Source: an uncultured Collinsella sp. (GTDB lineage: Bacteria; Actinomycetota; Coriobacteriia; Coriobacteriales; Coriobacteriaceae). From it: DNA of 10,129 bases. The notes below the pieces were generated by a model. That model was not told the origin of the DNA and ran no database searches. It saw only the letters and a list, made by a program, of their open reading frames with translations. Shown piece after piece: positions 1-7,814 of this stretch. Positions within the stretch are counted from its first letter, which is position 1. Each line of letters opens with the position of its first letter. The DNA is taken from NCBI GenBank assembly GCA_934654765.1, contig CAKUGX010000067.1, forward strand, positions 1 through 10,129, given 5' to 3'. The position numbers were made by a program, and so were the translations under genes.

Positions 1-76
1 GGGGGTTTAGCTCAGCTGGGAGAGCGCGGGCTTTGCAAGCCTGAGGTCAGGGGTTCGATCCCCCTAACCTCCACCA
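1..76 (+). tRNA. tRNA-Ala (anticodon UGC)
   Basis: This is a complete cloverleaf. The acceptor stem GGGGGTT (1-7) pairs with AACCTCC (66-72), including the G3:U70 wobble that is the known alanine identity element. The anticodon TGC lies at 34-36 in the loop TTTGCAA. The T arm carries GGTTCGATC, and CCA is encoded at 74-76. The gene begins at the first base of the window, so its promoter is not visible. The alanine assignment is essentially certain. Confidence 0.98.
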
Positions 77-80
77 TGAT

Positions 81-157
81 GGACCTGTAGCTCAGTTGGT
101 TAGAGCGTCCGGCTGATAACCGGGAGGTCACAAGTTCGAATCTTGTCAGGTCCACCA
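81..157 (+). tRNA. tRNA-Ile (anticodon GAU)
   Basis: The acceptor stem GGACCTG (81-87) pairs perfectly with CAGGTCC (147-153). The anticodon GAT is at 115-117 in the loop CTGATAA, the T arm contains AGTTCGAAT, and CCA is encoded at 155-157. It lies 4 bp after tRNA-Ala, so the two are surely cotranscribed. In many bacteria Ile(GAU) and Ala(UGC) sit in the 16S-23S spacer in the order Ile-Ala. Here the order is reversed and a terminator follows, so this looks like a free-standing tRNA operon. Confidence 0.97.
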
Positions 158-171
158 TCAAAACTGTGAAG

Positions 172-203
172 AGCCCTGGGGCGTTGCCTCGGGGCTTTTT
201 TCT
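172..203 (+). terminator. Rho-independent terminator of the tRNA operon
   Basis: The 10-bp stem AGCCCTGGGG (172-181) / CCTCGGGGCT (187-196), with a CGTTG loop and two G-U wobbles, is followed by a T run (196-201). It lies 14 bp after tRNA-Ile and ends that transcript. Its 3' arm and T run are also part of a second inverted repeat that could form instead (see 190-251). Confidence 0.9.
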
Positions 204-251
204 TACCTACTGAAAGTAGTCAAAAAAGCCCCGTCCCAAATTAACTACTTT
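190..251. repeat. nested/interleaved inverted repeats after the tRNA terminator
   Basis: Two pairs of perfect inverted repeats interleave here. CGGGGCTTTTTT (190-201) is the exact reverse complement of AAAAAAGCCCCG (222-233). AAAGTAGT (213-220) is the exact reverse complement of ACTACTTT (244-251). A short CTACT-GAA-AGTAG hairpin (207-219) lies in the spacer of the first pair. Pairing of 190-201 with 222-233 would exclude the terminator stem. Possible roles are a bidirectional terminator, an attenuator, or a copy of a dispersed intergenic element. The pairings are read directly; the role is unknown. Confidence 0.7.
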
Positions 252-255
252 GATT

Positions 256-285
256 TTGTGTGCTGGGCGAAAGATTGGGTAGTAT
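256..285 (+). promoter_or_regulatory. possible promoter for the DUF151 gene set
   Basis: A TTGTGT box (256-261) and a TAGTAT box (280-285) are 18 bp apart, in an AT-richer stretch after the tRNA terminator and 57 bp before the DUF151 start codon. Boxes match the sigma70-type consensus only partly (4/6 each), so this is a tentative call. A promoter is expected somewhere here because the upstream transcript ends at about 203. Confidence 0.35.
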
Positions 286-341
286 AGCTATTCAATGCGG
301 CGGGCTGCCGCGTGTTAACCGCTACGTACCGGAGGTGTTCC

Positions 342-842
342 ATGGTTCGTGTCGACATAGAGACCATCGTCATGGCCGCCGGTCCCGTGCCATCGCTTAT
401 CGTGCTTCGTGAGCGCAGCAGCAAATCGGACTCGCCCGCGCCGCTGCGTTCCCTTTCCATTCAGACTGGTTCGTTTGAAGCTGCTGCCATCAGCCGCGGC
501 ATCGATAGCGGCCGCGCCGAGCGCCCGATTACCCATGACCTGCTGCTCGATACCGTTGACGCCCTGGGCGCCAAGCTCGAGCGCATCGAGATCGTTCGCG
601 CCGAGCCGCCGGTGTTCTACGCGACGATCGTCGTACTGGCCGATGGCGAGGAGCGCAAGATCGACGCCCGCCCCAGTGACGCCATTGCCCTTGCCGTGCG
701 CAGCAATGCTCCCATGTTTGTGGAGGACGACATCATGAATCGCCTGGGCACTGTTTCCACCCACGCCGAGGATGTCGACGACGAGCAGGAGTTCGAGAAG
801 TTCGACGAGTTCGTCCATACGCTCTCCCCCGATGACTTCTAA
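342..842 (+). CDS. bifunctional nuclease family protein (DUF151/BFN)
   Basis: The 166-aa protein belongs to the DUF151 'bifunctional nuclease' family, some members of which are reported to have DNase and RNase activity; no specific substrate can be inferred. Family hallmarks visible are the QTGSFEAAAI segment (41-50), RPITHDLL (61-68) and the signature DARPSDAIALAVR (108-120). An acidic tail of about 30 residues ends in SPDDF. There is no signal peptide or membrane segment, so it should be cytosolic. ATG at 342 is chosen because GGAGG (331-335) sits 6 bp upstream; an in-frame GTG at 312 has no such site. It heads a tight set with the next two genes (gaps of 33 and 30 bp). Family assignment is firm; the physiological role is not. 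Confidence 0.93.
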   Translation: MVRVDIETIVMAAGPVPSLIVLRERSSKSDSPAPLRSLSIQTGSFEAAAISRGIDSGRAERPITHDLLLDTVDALGAKLERIEIVRAEPPVFYATIVVLADGEERKIDARPSDAIALAVRSNAPMFVEDDIMNRLGTVSTHAEDVDDEQEFEKFDEFVHTLSPDDF

Positions 843-875
843 ATGCGGGGCGGTAGGGTTGCGGAGTGTTCGCTG

Positions 876-1232
876 ATGGCCAGCGGTATGTCGGCTGAGG
901 CAGCGGCCATTGCGCGCGAGGCCCAGATGCGCTCGGAGGCATCCGAGGCGGCACGCATTGCCTATGTGACGCAGGCCCGCACGCTTCGCGAGCGCCGCGG
1001 TTCCTATATCAAGATGGTTGTCGTCTCCGCCCTTGTCGCGGCAATCTGCTCGCGCCTTCGTGGTACAGTTGGTGCGCTTGGGTTTTCGATTTCAACAGGC
1101 TTGGTAATCTGGGGTGTGGTCGATGCAGTAATGCTGACCAACCAGATCAAGGTACTCGACAAGCGCGCGATGGATATGATGCGCGCCCGCGACGCTGCCG
1201 CCAAGATCGCTGCCGAGGCACAAGAACTGTAA
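876..1232 (+). CDS. small membrane protein of unknown function
   Basis: This 118-aa protein is not recognised. An Ala/Glu/Arg-rich, helix-prone N-terminal part (about 7-41) is followed by a short hydrophobic stretch (about 47-58), a basic turn SRLRG, a longer hydrophobic segment (about 65-88), and another Ala/charged helix (about 90-118). This suggests a helical hairpin in the membrane with both ends on the same side, probably cytoplasmic. ATG at 876 is preferred because GGAG (863-866) lies 9 bp upstream; the in-frame ATG at 843, abutting the previous stop (TAAATG), has no ribosome binding site but could be used by coupling. It lies in the same direction between the DUF151 gene and the next unknown gene, so an operon is likely. 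Confidence 0.75.
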   Translation: MASGMSAEAAAIAREAQMRSEASEAARIAYVTQARTLRERRGSYIKMVVVSALVAAICSRLRGTVGALGFSISTGLVIWGVVDAVMLTNQIKVLDKRAMDMMRARDAAAKIAAEAQEL

Positions 1233-1262
1233 CGACGCCAGACTCGATGGGAAGGTCTAAAG

Positions 1263-1712
1263 ATGGCACAGGATATGCAGGACGCCGGTAACGTCTCCGC
1301 CGAGCTCGACGCCATGGTGTGTGACCTGATTGGTGCGTTCTTGGACGACCTTGCCGCCGGCGAGAATCCGGGCGTAGTTGTGGCGATCGAGGACGCTGCT
1401 TCCAACCGATATCTGGCGGCGCTCGACGAGGACGGCGAAGAGGCATGCCTCGAGGCGGCCACCAACTTTATCTCCGAGCACAAGATGGGTCTTAAGGACG
1501 AGGGCCTGGGCCGCATCGCCCGCTATGCCATCGGCTACACCGGTTGTGTCGAAATTGACGGCGGCTATCACGACGCCCTGCTCGTGAGCTTCTTCGAAAC
1601 CACGCTCGAGAGCGGTTTTTCGGCATATGTGCTGTATGAGGGCATGGGCGCCGGCGATGGTTTTATGTGGAGCGACCCTGAACCTGCAGGTGAGGAAACC
1701 CCTCTCATCTAA
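1263..1712 (+). CDS. acidic cytosolic protein of unknown function
   Basis: The 149-aa protein is strongly acidic, with many Asp/Glu throughout (for example AALDEDGEEACLEA). It has no signal peptide or membrane segment, so it is probably soluble in the cytosol. I do not recognise a family. The mixed helix/strand-like pattern, with GVVVAIED and ALLVSFFET strands, suggests one small alpha/beta domain. GGGAAGG (1249-1255) is 7 bp upstream of the ATG and supports this start. The gap to the upstream membrane-protein gene is 30 bp, so the two are probably cotranscribed. No clear terminator is seen between it and typA; only a weak 5-bp hairpin (1745-1764) without a T run is present. Confidence 0.85.
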   Translation: MAQDMQDAGNVSAELDAMVCDLIGAFLDDLAAGENPGVVVAIEDAASNRYLAALDEDGEEACLEAATNFISEHKMGLKDEGLGRIARYAIGYTGCVEIDGGYHDALLVSFFETTLESGFSAYVLYEGMGAGDGFMWSDPEPAGEETPLI

Positions 1713-1829
1713 AATCGCTAAAATAAACGAGTTTTCGGTAAAAGGCTCAATATTCCCGCTGAGCGTTGTGTCGCTGGGCGGGTCGCATACGCGTGCCGTT
1801 TGTATATGGATAGAAGATAGGGGAACTAC

Positions 1830-3668
<1,839 letters not shown>

Positions 3669-3697
3669 GCGCTGAGGTTTATAACCGCCAATAAGAA

Positions 3698-3730
3698 AGG
3701 GCGTCGACCGCGATGGTCGGCGCCCTTTTT
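3698..3730 (+). terminator. Rho-independent terminator of typA
   Basis: The 12-bp stem AGGGCGTCGACC (3698-3709) / GGTCGGCGCCCT (3715-3726) has one wobble pair and a GCGAT loop, and is followed by five T (3726-3730). It sits 30 bp after the typA stop. It should isolate typA transcription from the pilus operon downstream. Confidence 0.93.
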
Positions 3731-3842
3731 GGTGCAATGGGTCGGGTTCGTTCGCACCACAACTGAAATGGTTGTCCCCTCGGCGGCTTTCCAATCAAAG
3801 TTAAGTTGTTTAAACATATGCATGAATCATTGAAATGCGACC

Positions 3843-3866
3843 GTTTTGATACAAAACTGTTAACAG
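3843..3866. promoter_or_regulatory. adjacent palindromes, candidate regulator-binding sites
   Basis: GTTTTG (3843-3848) and CAAAAC (3852-3857) form a dyad around ATA. It shares one base with the perfect 10-bp palindrome CTGTTAACAG (3857-3866). The pair lies about 50-70 bp upstream of the candidate -35 box, a position suited to an activator or upstream repressor. The symmetry is read directly; binding is inferred and no regulator is identified. Confidence 0.35.
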
Positions 3867-3911
3867 GTAAATATCAACTGGTATTAAATTAAAAGACCTC
3901 TTTACCTGCGG

Positions 3912-3941
3912 TTTACATGACTGGTATCTATATTGTATTTT
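3912..3941 (+). promoter_or_regulatory. possible promoter of the pilus operon
   Basis: TTTACA (3912-3917; 5/6 match to the -35 consensus) and TATTTT (3936-3941; 4/6 match to the -10) are separated by 18 bp. Transcription from here would give a leader of about 145 nt before the adhesin ATG. The boxes fit reasonably, but the region is AT-rich and alternatives such as TATATT (3929-3934) exist at worse spacing. Confidence 0.4.
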
Positions 3942-3943
3942 AT

Positions 3944-4001
3944 GCATTGTGGCATAGACGAACCGTCTTAGAAGTTGCTCCCCAATGGGTTCTTGCAATG
4001 C
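3944..4001 (+). other. possible structured leader RNA upstream of the adhesin gene
   Basis: GCATTG (3944-3949) can pair with CAATGC (3996-4001), enclosing the hairpin AGACG-AAC-CGTCT (3956-3968) and a weaker one, AGAA/TTCT with an inner CCC-AAT-GGG (3970-3993). The result looks like a small three-way junction. I recognise no riboswitch class. If transcription began at about 3948, part of the outer stem would be missing, so this reading and the promoter call at 3912 partly conflict. Confidence 0.25.
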
Positions 4002-4091
4002 GCTAGGTAGGTTCTCGTTGATGTTGGGGTTTGTGTTCGATCCGACGATTCGCCGTATTCCACACTGTGTTGTAGGAATTAGGGGACAACT

Positions 4092-7000
4092 ATGGACGCA
4101 CACCGCTCACGGTCGCTGGGTATGGCGGCCCTGATTTTCATTTTAATTAGCCTTACCGCCGCCGTTTTTCACGGCGCAGCCCCTGTGCGCGCCGAGGATG
4201 CGACAACGCCGACGCCGATTGTGATTGATGATCAGACGGCGAACGTTACGGTTGGGCTGTATACCGATAAGGACCGCGAACATCCTCTTGGCAAAGAAGA
4301 CTCGCCCTCGATTACGACGGCCGATACAATTTACGGTTTTATGGAAGCTCGTTTCCATAAGAATTCTGGGCCTACGACCGAAAGGCTTGAGGCGATTTAT
4401 ACCTTCCCTAACTCGATTGCCGTGAAGGACAACACAGGTGGTGTCTTAAGGGCGGACGATACCGAGAACGCACAAAGGATGGGAGCTTGGTACATAAAGG
4501 ATAACAAGGTTGTTTTTGATTACGATGCCAACTATCTCAGCGGTCATCCCTCTTCGCTCTATGTGCGGGTCTATTTTGAGTTTGTGCTCAAAGACAAAGA
4601 TGTCGATGACGGCACGAGAGTCGAACTGAAATTTCCGGGCGTTGGCGAAGCTGTGCCGATCGAGGTTCAAGATGGTGCAGTTAAGGGAAACAAATCGGGT
4701 GCCTTTGTACAAGATAGCAGTACTGGAATTGCCAAGATAACTTGGACTATTAATCTGAGTGTTGAGGCGCACGCAACTGACGTAAAGCTGGTTGATACGC
4801 TTGGCGACTACCTGGAATTTGACCAAGGCAGTTTTAAACTCGATGACAAACCGCTTGAGTCTGCCGTGAGTTTCGACGGGCAAAAAGCAACGTTGTCGCT
4901 AGGTAACCTTTCTCAGGGCGACCATACCGTTACGTACGAAACGACAGTTAGTAAGAACTTGCCTCTTTCTAATGGCACGCCTATGCAAGGTAAGAATAGT
5001 GTGCAAGCAACCTGGGGAAAAGCAAATCCCCAACAATCTCTTACGATTAAAGGGGCGTCGGAACCGTTTCAATACGACATGATTCAAAAAGAGGCTGGCT
5101 CCGGAACATCGTCTGTTATCACTTGGAAGGTTGTGCTCAACAAGGGATCTCTTAAGGCTGATATGTCTGGCTACACCTTTACTGACAAGCTCGATGGCAA
5201 GCAGGATTATATTGGCAGCTACACGGTCTACAAGGGAGAGACCGCCGATGAAAATCAAAAGATTGATGAGGGAACCCTGAACGAGTCGGGGAAATCATTT
5301 AGCTATACGTTTAATCCAGAAGAGGGCGATCGGTATGCGACCTATTGCATCGTCTATCAAACCAAACTGAAAGAAGAGAACTCCTACGAAAAGGTAAGCA
5401 ACACGGCAAGCGTGAAAAAGGAAGGTTCAGATCAGCCTTTTGGGGATAGCACCGCATACTACATCCGTCCTTGGACGGGCAAAACCATTAGCAAAACACT
5501 GCTTAATAAGGATGAGGCGGAGCGGACCGGAAAAGCAACTTGGCAATTATGCGTAGAGCTCCGTGATTACGTGAATGCTAAAAATCCTGAATTTGTTCTT
5601 GTTAAAGACACCATGTTGTCGGCCTGGAAACAAACTATGGGCCCGGATGCCACTAACGGCCCCTCGCATGTAGTTACCATTGGGGATACCAAACTGGTTC
5701 AAGGTGTCGATTGGGTGTTTACGGCCGGTGAAACTCCGTCGCAGAGTAGCGACAAACATAACTGCAATATCAAAATAACCATTACGGATAAAGTCAAAAA
5801 AGCACTTGATAAGTCCCCCGAAGTCATTATTACGTATAAAACGGTGACCGACGCACTTCCTGGTTGGTACTCTAACTTTGCCTCTGTCGAGGGATTTAGC
5901 GGCTTTTCTGATTTCGTTTTTTACTATGTTGAAGACGAAACGGAGCCTTCGGTTGAGAAGAGTGTACAAACAAACAAAGACGGCTCACAAGCGCGATGGG
6001 ATGAGACGTTCGACTGGAATACCGTAGATGGCTCGAATGATAAGGGCGCATGGATTGTCGACTGGACGGTCTATGTCAATCGAGCTAAAACGTCGGCCGG
6101 TCAGTATTATGGCGCGGGCAAGCTTAATAGCAATGTTGTCGTTGTCAAAGATGAACTTCCTGAGGGAATGGGCTATTTTCCCGGCACGGCTAAATATTCT
6201 TTGTATTCAAATCCCTACGGTACGGCGGTGAGCGGATGGGAGCATGAGAGGGAGAAAACCGAGGTTTCGGATGTCTTACTGACGCCTGCCGTCGATCGCC
6301 AGACGGTTACGTTTTCGATTCCAACGGAAAAGCTAGGCAACAACACGGGATATGCAAAGCTGACGTATTCAACTGCCGTCAAAAGGTCGGTGGTCGATAC
6401 GTCAGAGAATCTCGGTAAGCTCACGAACTCGGCGAGTGCGAGCTCGGGTAATAAAGAATTTAAGGCGGGCTCTGATACCGTACGGATCAAGAACAATGTA
6501 TTGTCAAAGACCGGTGCGTCGGTAAGTAATAGCAAACGAATTCACTACACCATTTTTGTTAATGAATCGGCGCTAGATCTAAAGGCCGGCACCGGCTACA
6601 TCGATCTATTTGATGTGATGGACTCCAAATGCACATTTGTGCCTTCGTCGCTTAGCGTGTCTGAGAGCGATAACGGCAATTGGCGTGCGCTGGCCAAAGA
6701 AGAATACGGAACTGCCCTTGACTCGGTTGGTGAGGGTGCTGAAAAGCGGCAACGATTGACGTTGAGACTTCCCGATGAGAAATACCTGAAAGTCGAATAT
6801 GAGGTTCTGTCCGGTGAGGCTGGTAAAGTTTCCCTTTCCAATGAGGCTCGGCTCGAAGGTGTTGCAGACGGTTATGTAAAACACGAGCGTGACTATGACA
6901 TAGATGCCGGCGCATCCGGAGGCGGAGCGGGGTACGGCATTGTGGTCCACAAAGTGGATGAAAAGGACGTTGCCGCGCCGTTGGCTGGGGCTACGTTCAC

Positions 7001-7814
7001 ACTCCATGAGATTGACATGGTCAAGGCACTGAGCGGTGCCGGTGTTGAGGGTGCGAAGACGTTTTTTTCCGCCGAAACGACTGGCTCTGACGGGAGCGTG
7101 ACTTTTGGAACAAGTTCGAACGCCATGGCTTCCTGCAAGCTTTACTGCCTTGAGGAGACGGAGGCGCCTGCCGGATATCATGTCGCCCAACCAATATGGA
7201 TTCTGCTCAAAGGCACCGAGAGCGACGAGCAATACGAGCAAGCCATGAATACGGCGAAATCTCTGCTTGGTGCCAATACGAAGATAACGTCAGATGCGGA
7301 GATCTGGGTGTACGACGCGCCCCTTGAAGGTAAAGCGACGATAAAGGCAAAGAAAGTGCTTGAAGGCGGAACCTTCAAGGAGGGCCAGTTCTCGTTCGAG
7401 CTCAAGGACGGTAGCGGCAAGGTCCTCCAGACGGTGGCAAACAACGCTGACAGAAACGTCACCTTTGAGGTTGAGTACACCAAGGCCGGCACCTATGCTT
7501 ACACCATCTCCGAGGTCGAGCCTGAGGGTGCTGTCGGCCATGTTAAAGACCACATCACCTATGACACGGTCGCGCACAACGTCACGGTTGAGGTAACTAA
7601 TGGCACGGACCAGCTCGACACCGCCGTCACGTATGACAATGGCTCCCAGGATCCGCCGACCTTTACCAACAAGTACTCGACCACGCTTCCTGAGGCGGGC
7701 GGGGCTGGCTTGACTATGACGTATCTGGCTGGCGCTTCGATGTTGTGCTTTGCCGCGACGTGGATGCATGCTCGCCGTCATCGCGATATGGATCGAGGTG
7801 AGCGTCGTGAGTAG
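4092..7814 (+). CDS. large LPXTG-type surface adhesin, probable pilus tip protein
   Basis: The 1240-aa secreted, wall-sorted protein has a signal peptide with hydrophobic core AALIFILISLTAAVF and likely cleavage after VRA34. The N-terminal domain (about 35-205) looks like an all-beta ligand-binding region; it has no cysteine for a thioester and no vWA metal-site motif. Five Ig-like modules follow, with strands starting near W218, W345, W484, W658 and Y819, each closing with an Asn strand (N302, N437, N595, N779, N917) as in isopeptide-forming fimbrial domains. A CnaB domain (about 947-1075) has K954 and E-box YCLEETEAPAGY (E1022). A Spy0128/FctA-type pilin domain (about 1081-1195) ends in FTNKY. 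The sorting signal is LPEAG (1199-1203), then a membrane helix and a basic tail. AGGGG (4081-4085) supports the ATG. It is first in the operon and overlaps the next gene. The tip role is inferred from size, order and domains; the ligand is unknown. Confidence 0.88.
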   Translation: MDAHRSRSLGMAALIFILISLTAAVFHGAAPVRAEDATTPTPIVIDDQTANVTVGLYTDKDREHPLGKEDSPSITTADTIYGFMEARFHKNSGPTTERLEAIYTFPNSIAVKDNTGGVLRADDTENAQRMGAWYIKDNKVVFDYDANYLSGHPSSLYVRVYFEFVLKDKDVDDGTRVELKFPGVGEAVPIEVQDGAVKGNKSGAFVQDSSTGIAKITWTINLSVEAHATDVKLVDTLGDYLEFDQGSFKLDDKPLESAVSFDGQKATLSLGNLSQGDHTVTYETTVSKNLPLSNGTPMQGKNSVQATWGKANPQQSLTIKGASEPFQYDMIQKEAGSGTSSVITWKVVLNKGSLKADMSGYTFTDKLDGKQDYIGSYTVYKGETADENQKIDEGTLNESGKSFSYTFNPEEGDRYATYCIVYQTKLKEENSYEKVSNTASVKKEGSDQPFGDSTAYYIRPWTGKTISKTLLNKDEAERTGKATWQLCVELRDYVNAKNPEFVLVKDTMLSAWKQTMGPDATNGPSHVVTIGDTKLVQGVDWVFTAGETPSQSSDKHNCNIKITITDKVKKALDKSPEVIITYKTVTDALPGWYSNFASVEGFSGFSDFVFYYVEDETEPSVEKSVQTNKDGSQARWDETFDWNTVDGSNDKGAWIVDWTVYVNRAKTSAGQYYGAGKLNSNVVVVKDELPEGMGYFPGTAKYSLYSNPYGTAVSGWEHEREKTEVSDVLLTPAVDRQTVTFSIPTEKLGNNTGYAKLTYSTAVKRSVVDTSENLGKLTNSASASSGNKEFKAGSDTVRIKNNVLSKTGASVSNSKRIHYTIFVNESALDLKAGTGYIDLFDVMDSKCTFVPSSLSVSESDNGNWRALAKEEYGTALDSVGEGAEKRQRLTLRLPDEKYLKVEYEVLSGEAGKVSLSNEARLEGVADGYVKHERDYDIDAGASGGGAGYGIVVHKVDEKDVAAPLAGATFTLHEIDMVKALSGAGVEGAKTFFSAETTGSDGSVTFGTSSNAMASCKLYCLEETEAPAGYHVAQPIWILLKGTESDEQYEQAMNTAKSLLGANTKITSDAEIWVYDAPLEGKATIKAKKVLEGGTFKEGQFSFELKDGSGKVLQTVANNADRNVTFEVEYTKAGTYAYTISEVEPEGAVGHVKDHITYDTVAHNVTVEVTNGTDQLDTAVTYDNGSQDPPTFTNKYSTTLPEAGGAGLTMTYLAGASMLCFAATWMHARRHRDMDRGERRE
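7795..7800 (+). promoter_or_regulatory. ribosome binding site deciding a GTG start at 7807
   Basis: GAGGTG lies 6 bp upstream of GTG 7807, inside the last codons of the adhesin gene. It supports initiation at 7807 rather than the upstream in-frame ATG at 7750, which would place about 19 extra residues ahead of a signal peptide that is complete from 7807. The stop TAG of the adhesin gene (7812-7814) lies within the overlap, so translation is probably coupled. Confidence 0.7.

Larger units (their letters stand above)
3731..4091. other. AT-rich intergenic region upstream of the pilus operon
   Basis: This 361-bp gap has no credible gene. The only longer open frame, on the minus strand (3810-4103), lacks a good ribosome binding site and family resemblance. 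Base composition is clearly lower in G+C than typA. It holds perfect palindromes TGTTTAAACA (3807-3816), GTTTTG-ATA-CAAAAC (3843-3857) and CTGTTAACAG (3857-3866); an inverted repeat CAGGTAAA (3864-3871) / TTTACCTG (3901-3908); a direct repeat ACTGGTAT (3877-3884 and 3920-3927); a possible promoter (3912-3941); and a potentially structured leader (3944-4001). It is the probable control region of the adhesin/pilin genes. Confidence 0.75.

Noticed and set aside
312..341. Upstream GTG start for the DUF151 gene
   Set aside because: No ribosome binding site before 312, while GGAGG sits at a good distance before ATG 342, and DUF151 homology begins after 342.
843..875. ATG directly after the DUF151 stop as start of the membrane protein
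   Set aside because: No ribosome binding site upstream; ATG 876 has GGAG at 9 bp. Coupled initiation at 843 cannot be excluded.
1745..1764. Hairpin GCTCA/TGAGC after the acidic-protein gene as a terminator
   Set aside because: Only 5 bp with a 10-nt loop and no T run.
1766..1780. TTGTGTCGCTGGGCG before typA resembles TTGTGTGCTGGGCG at 256-269 before the DUF151 gene
   Set aside because: One near-match of this length in 10 kb is within chance, and the typA copy has no fitting -10 box.
3864..3908. Invertible promoter flanked by CAGGTAAA/TTTACCTG
   Set aside because: The arms are only 8 bp and enclose 29 bp, too short for known invertible switches, and no recombinase gene is nearby.
3810..4103. 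97-codon minus-strand frame filling most of the gap before the adhesin
   Set aside because: Weak start context, no recognisable domain, and it would cover the likely control region of the operon; treated as chance.
7750..7806. Upstream ATG start for the second pilin
   Set aside because: It would put extra residues before a complete signal peptide and lacks a binding site; GTG 7807 has GAGGTG at 6 bp.
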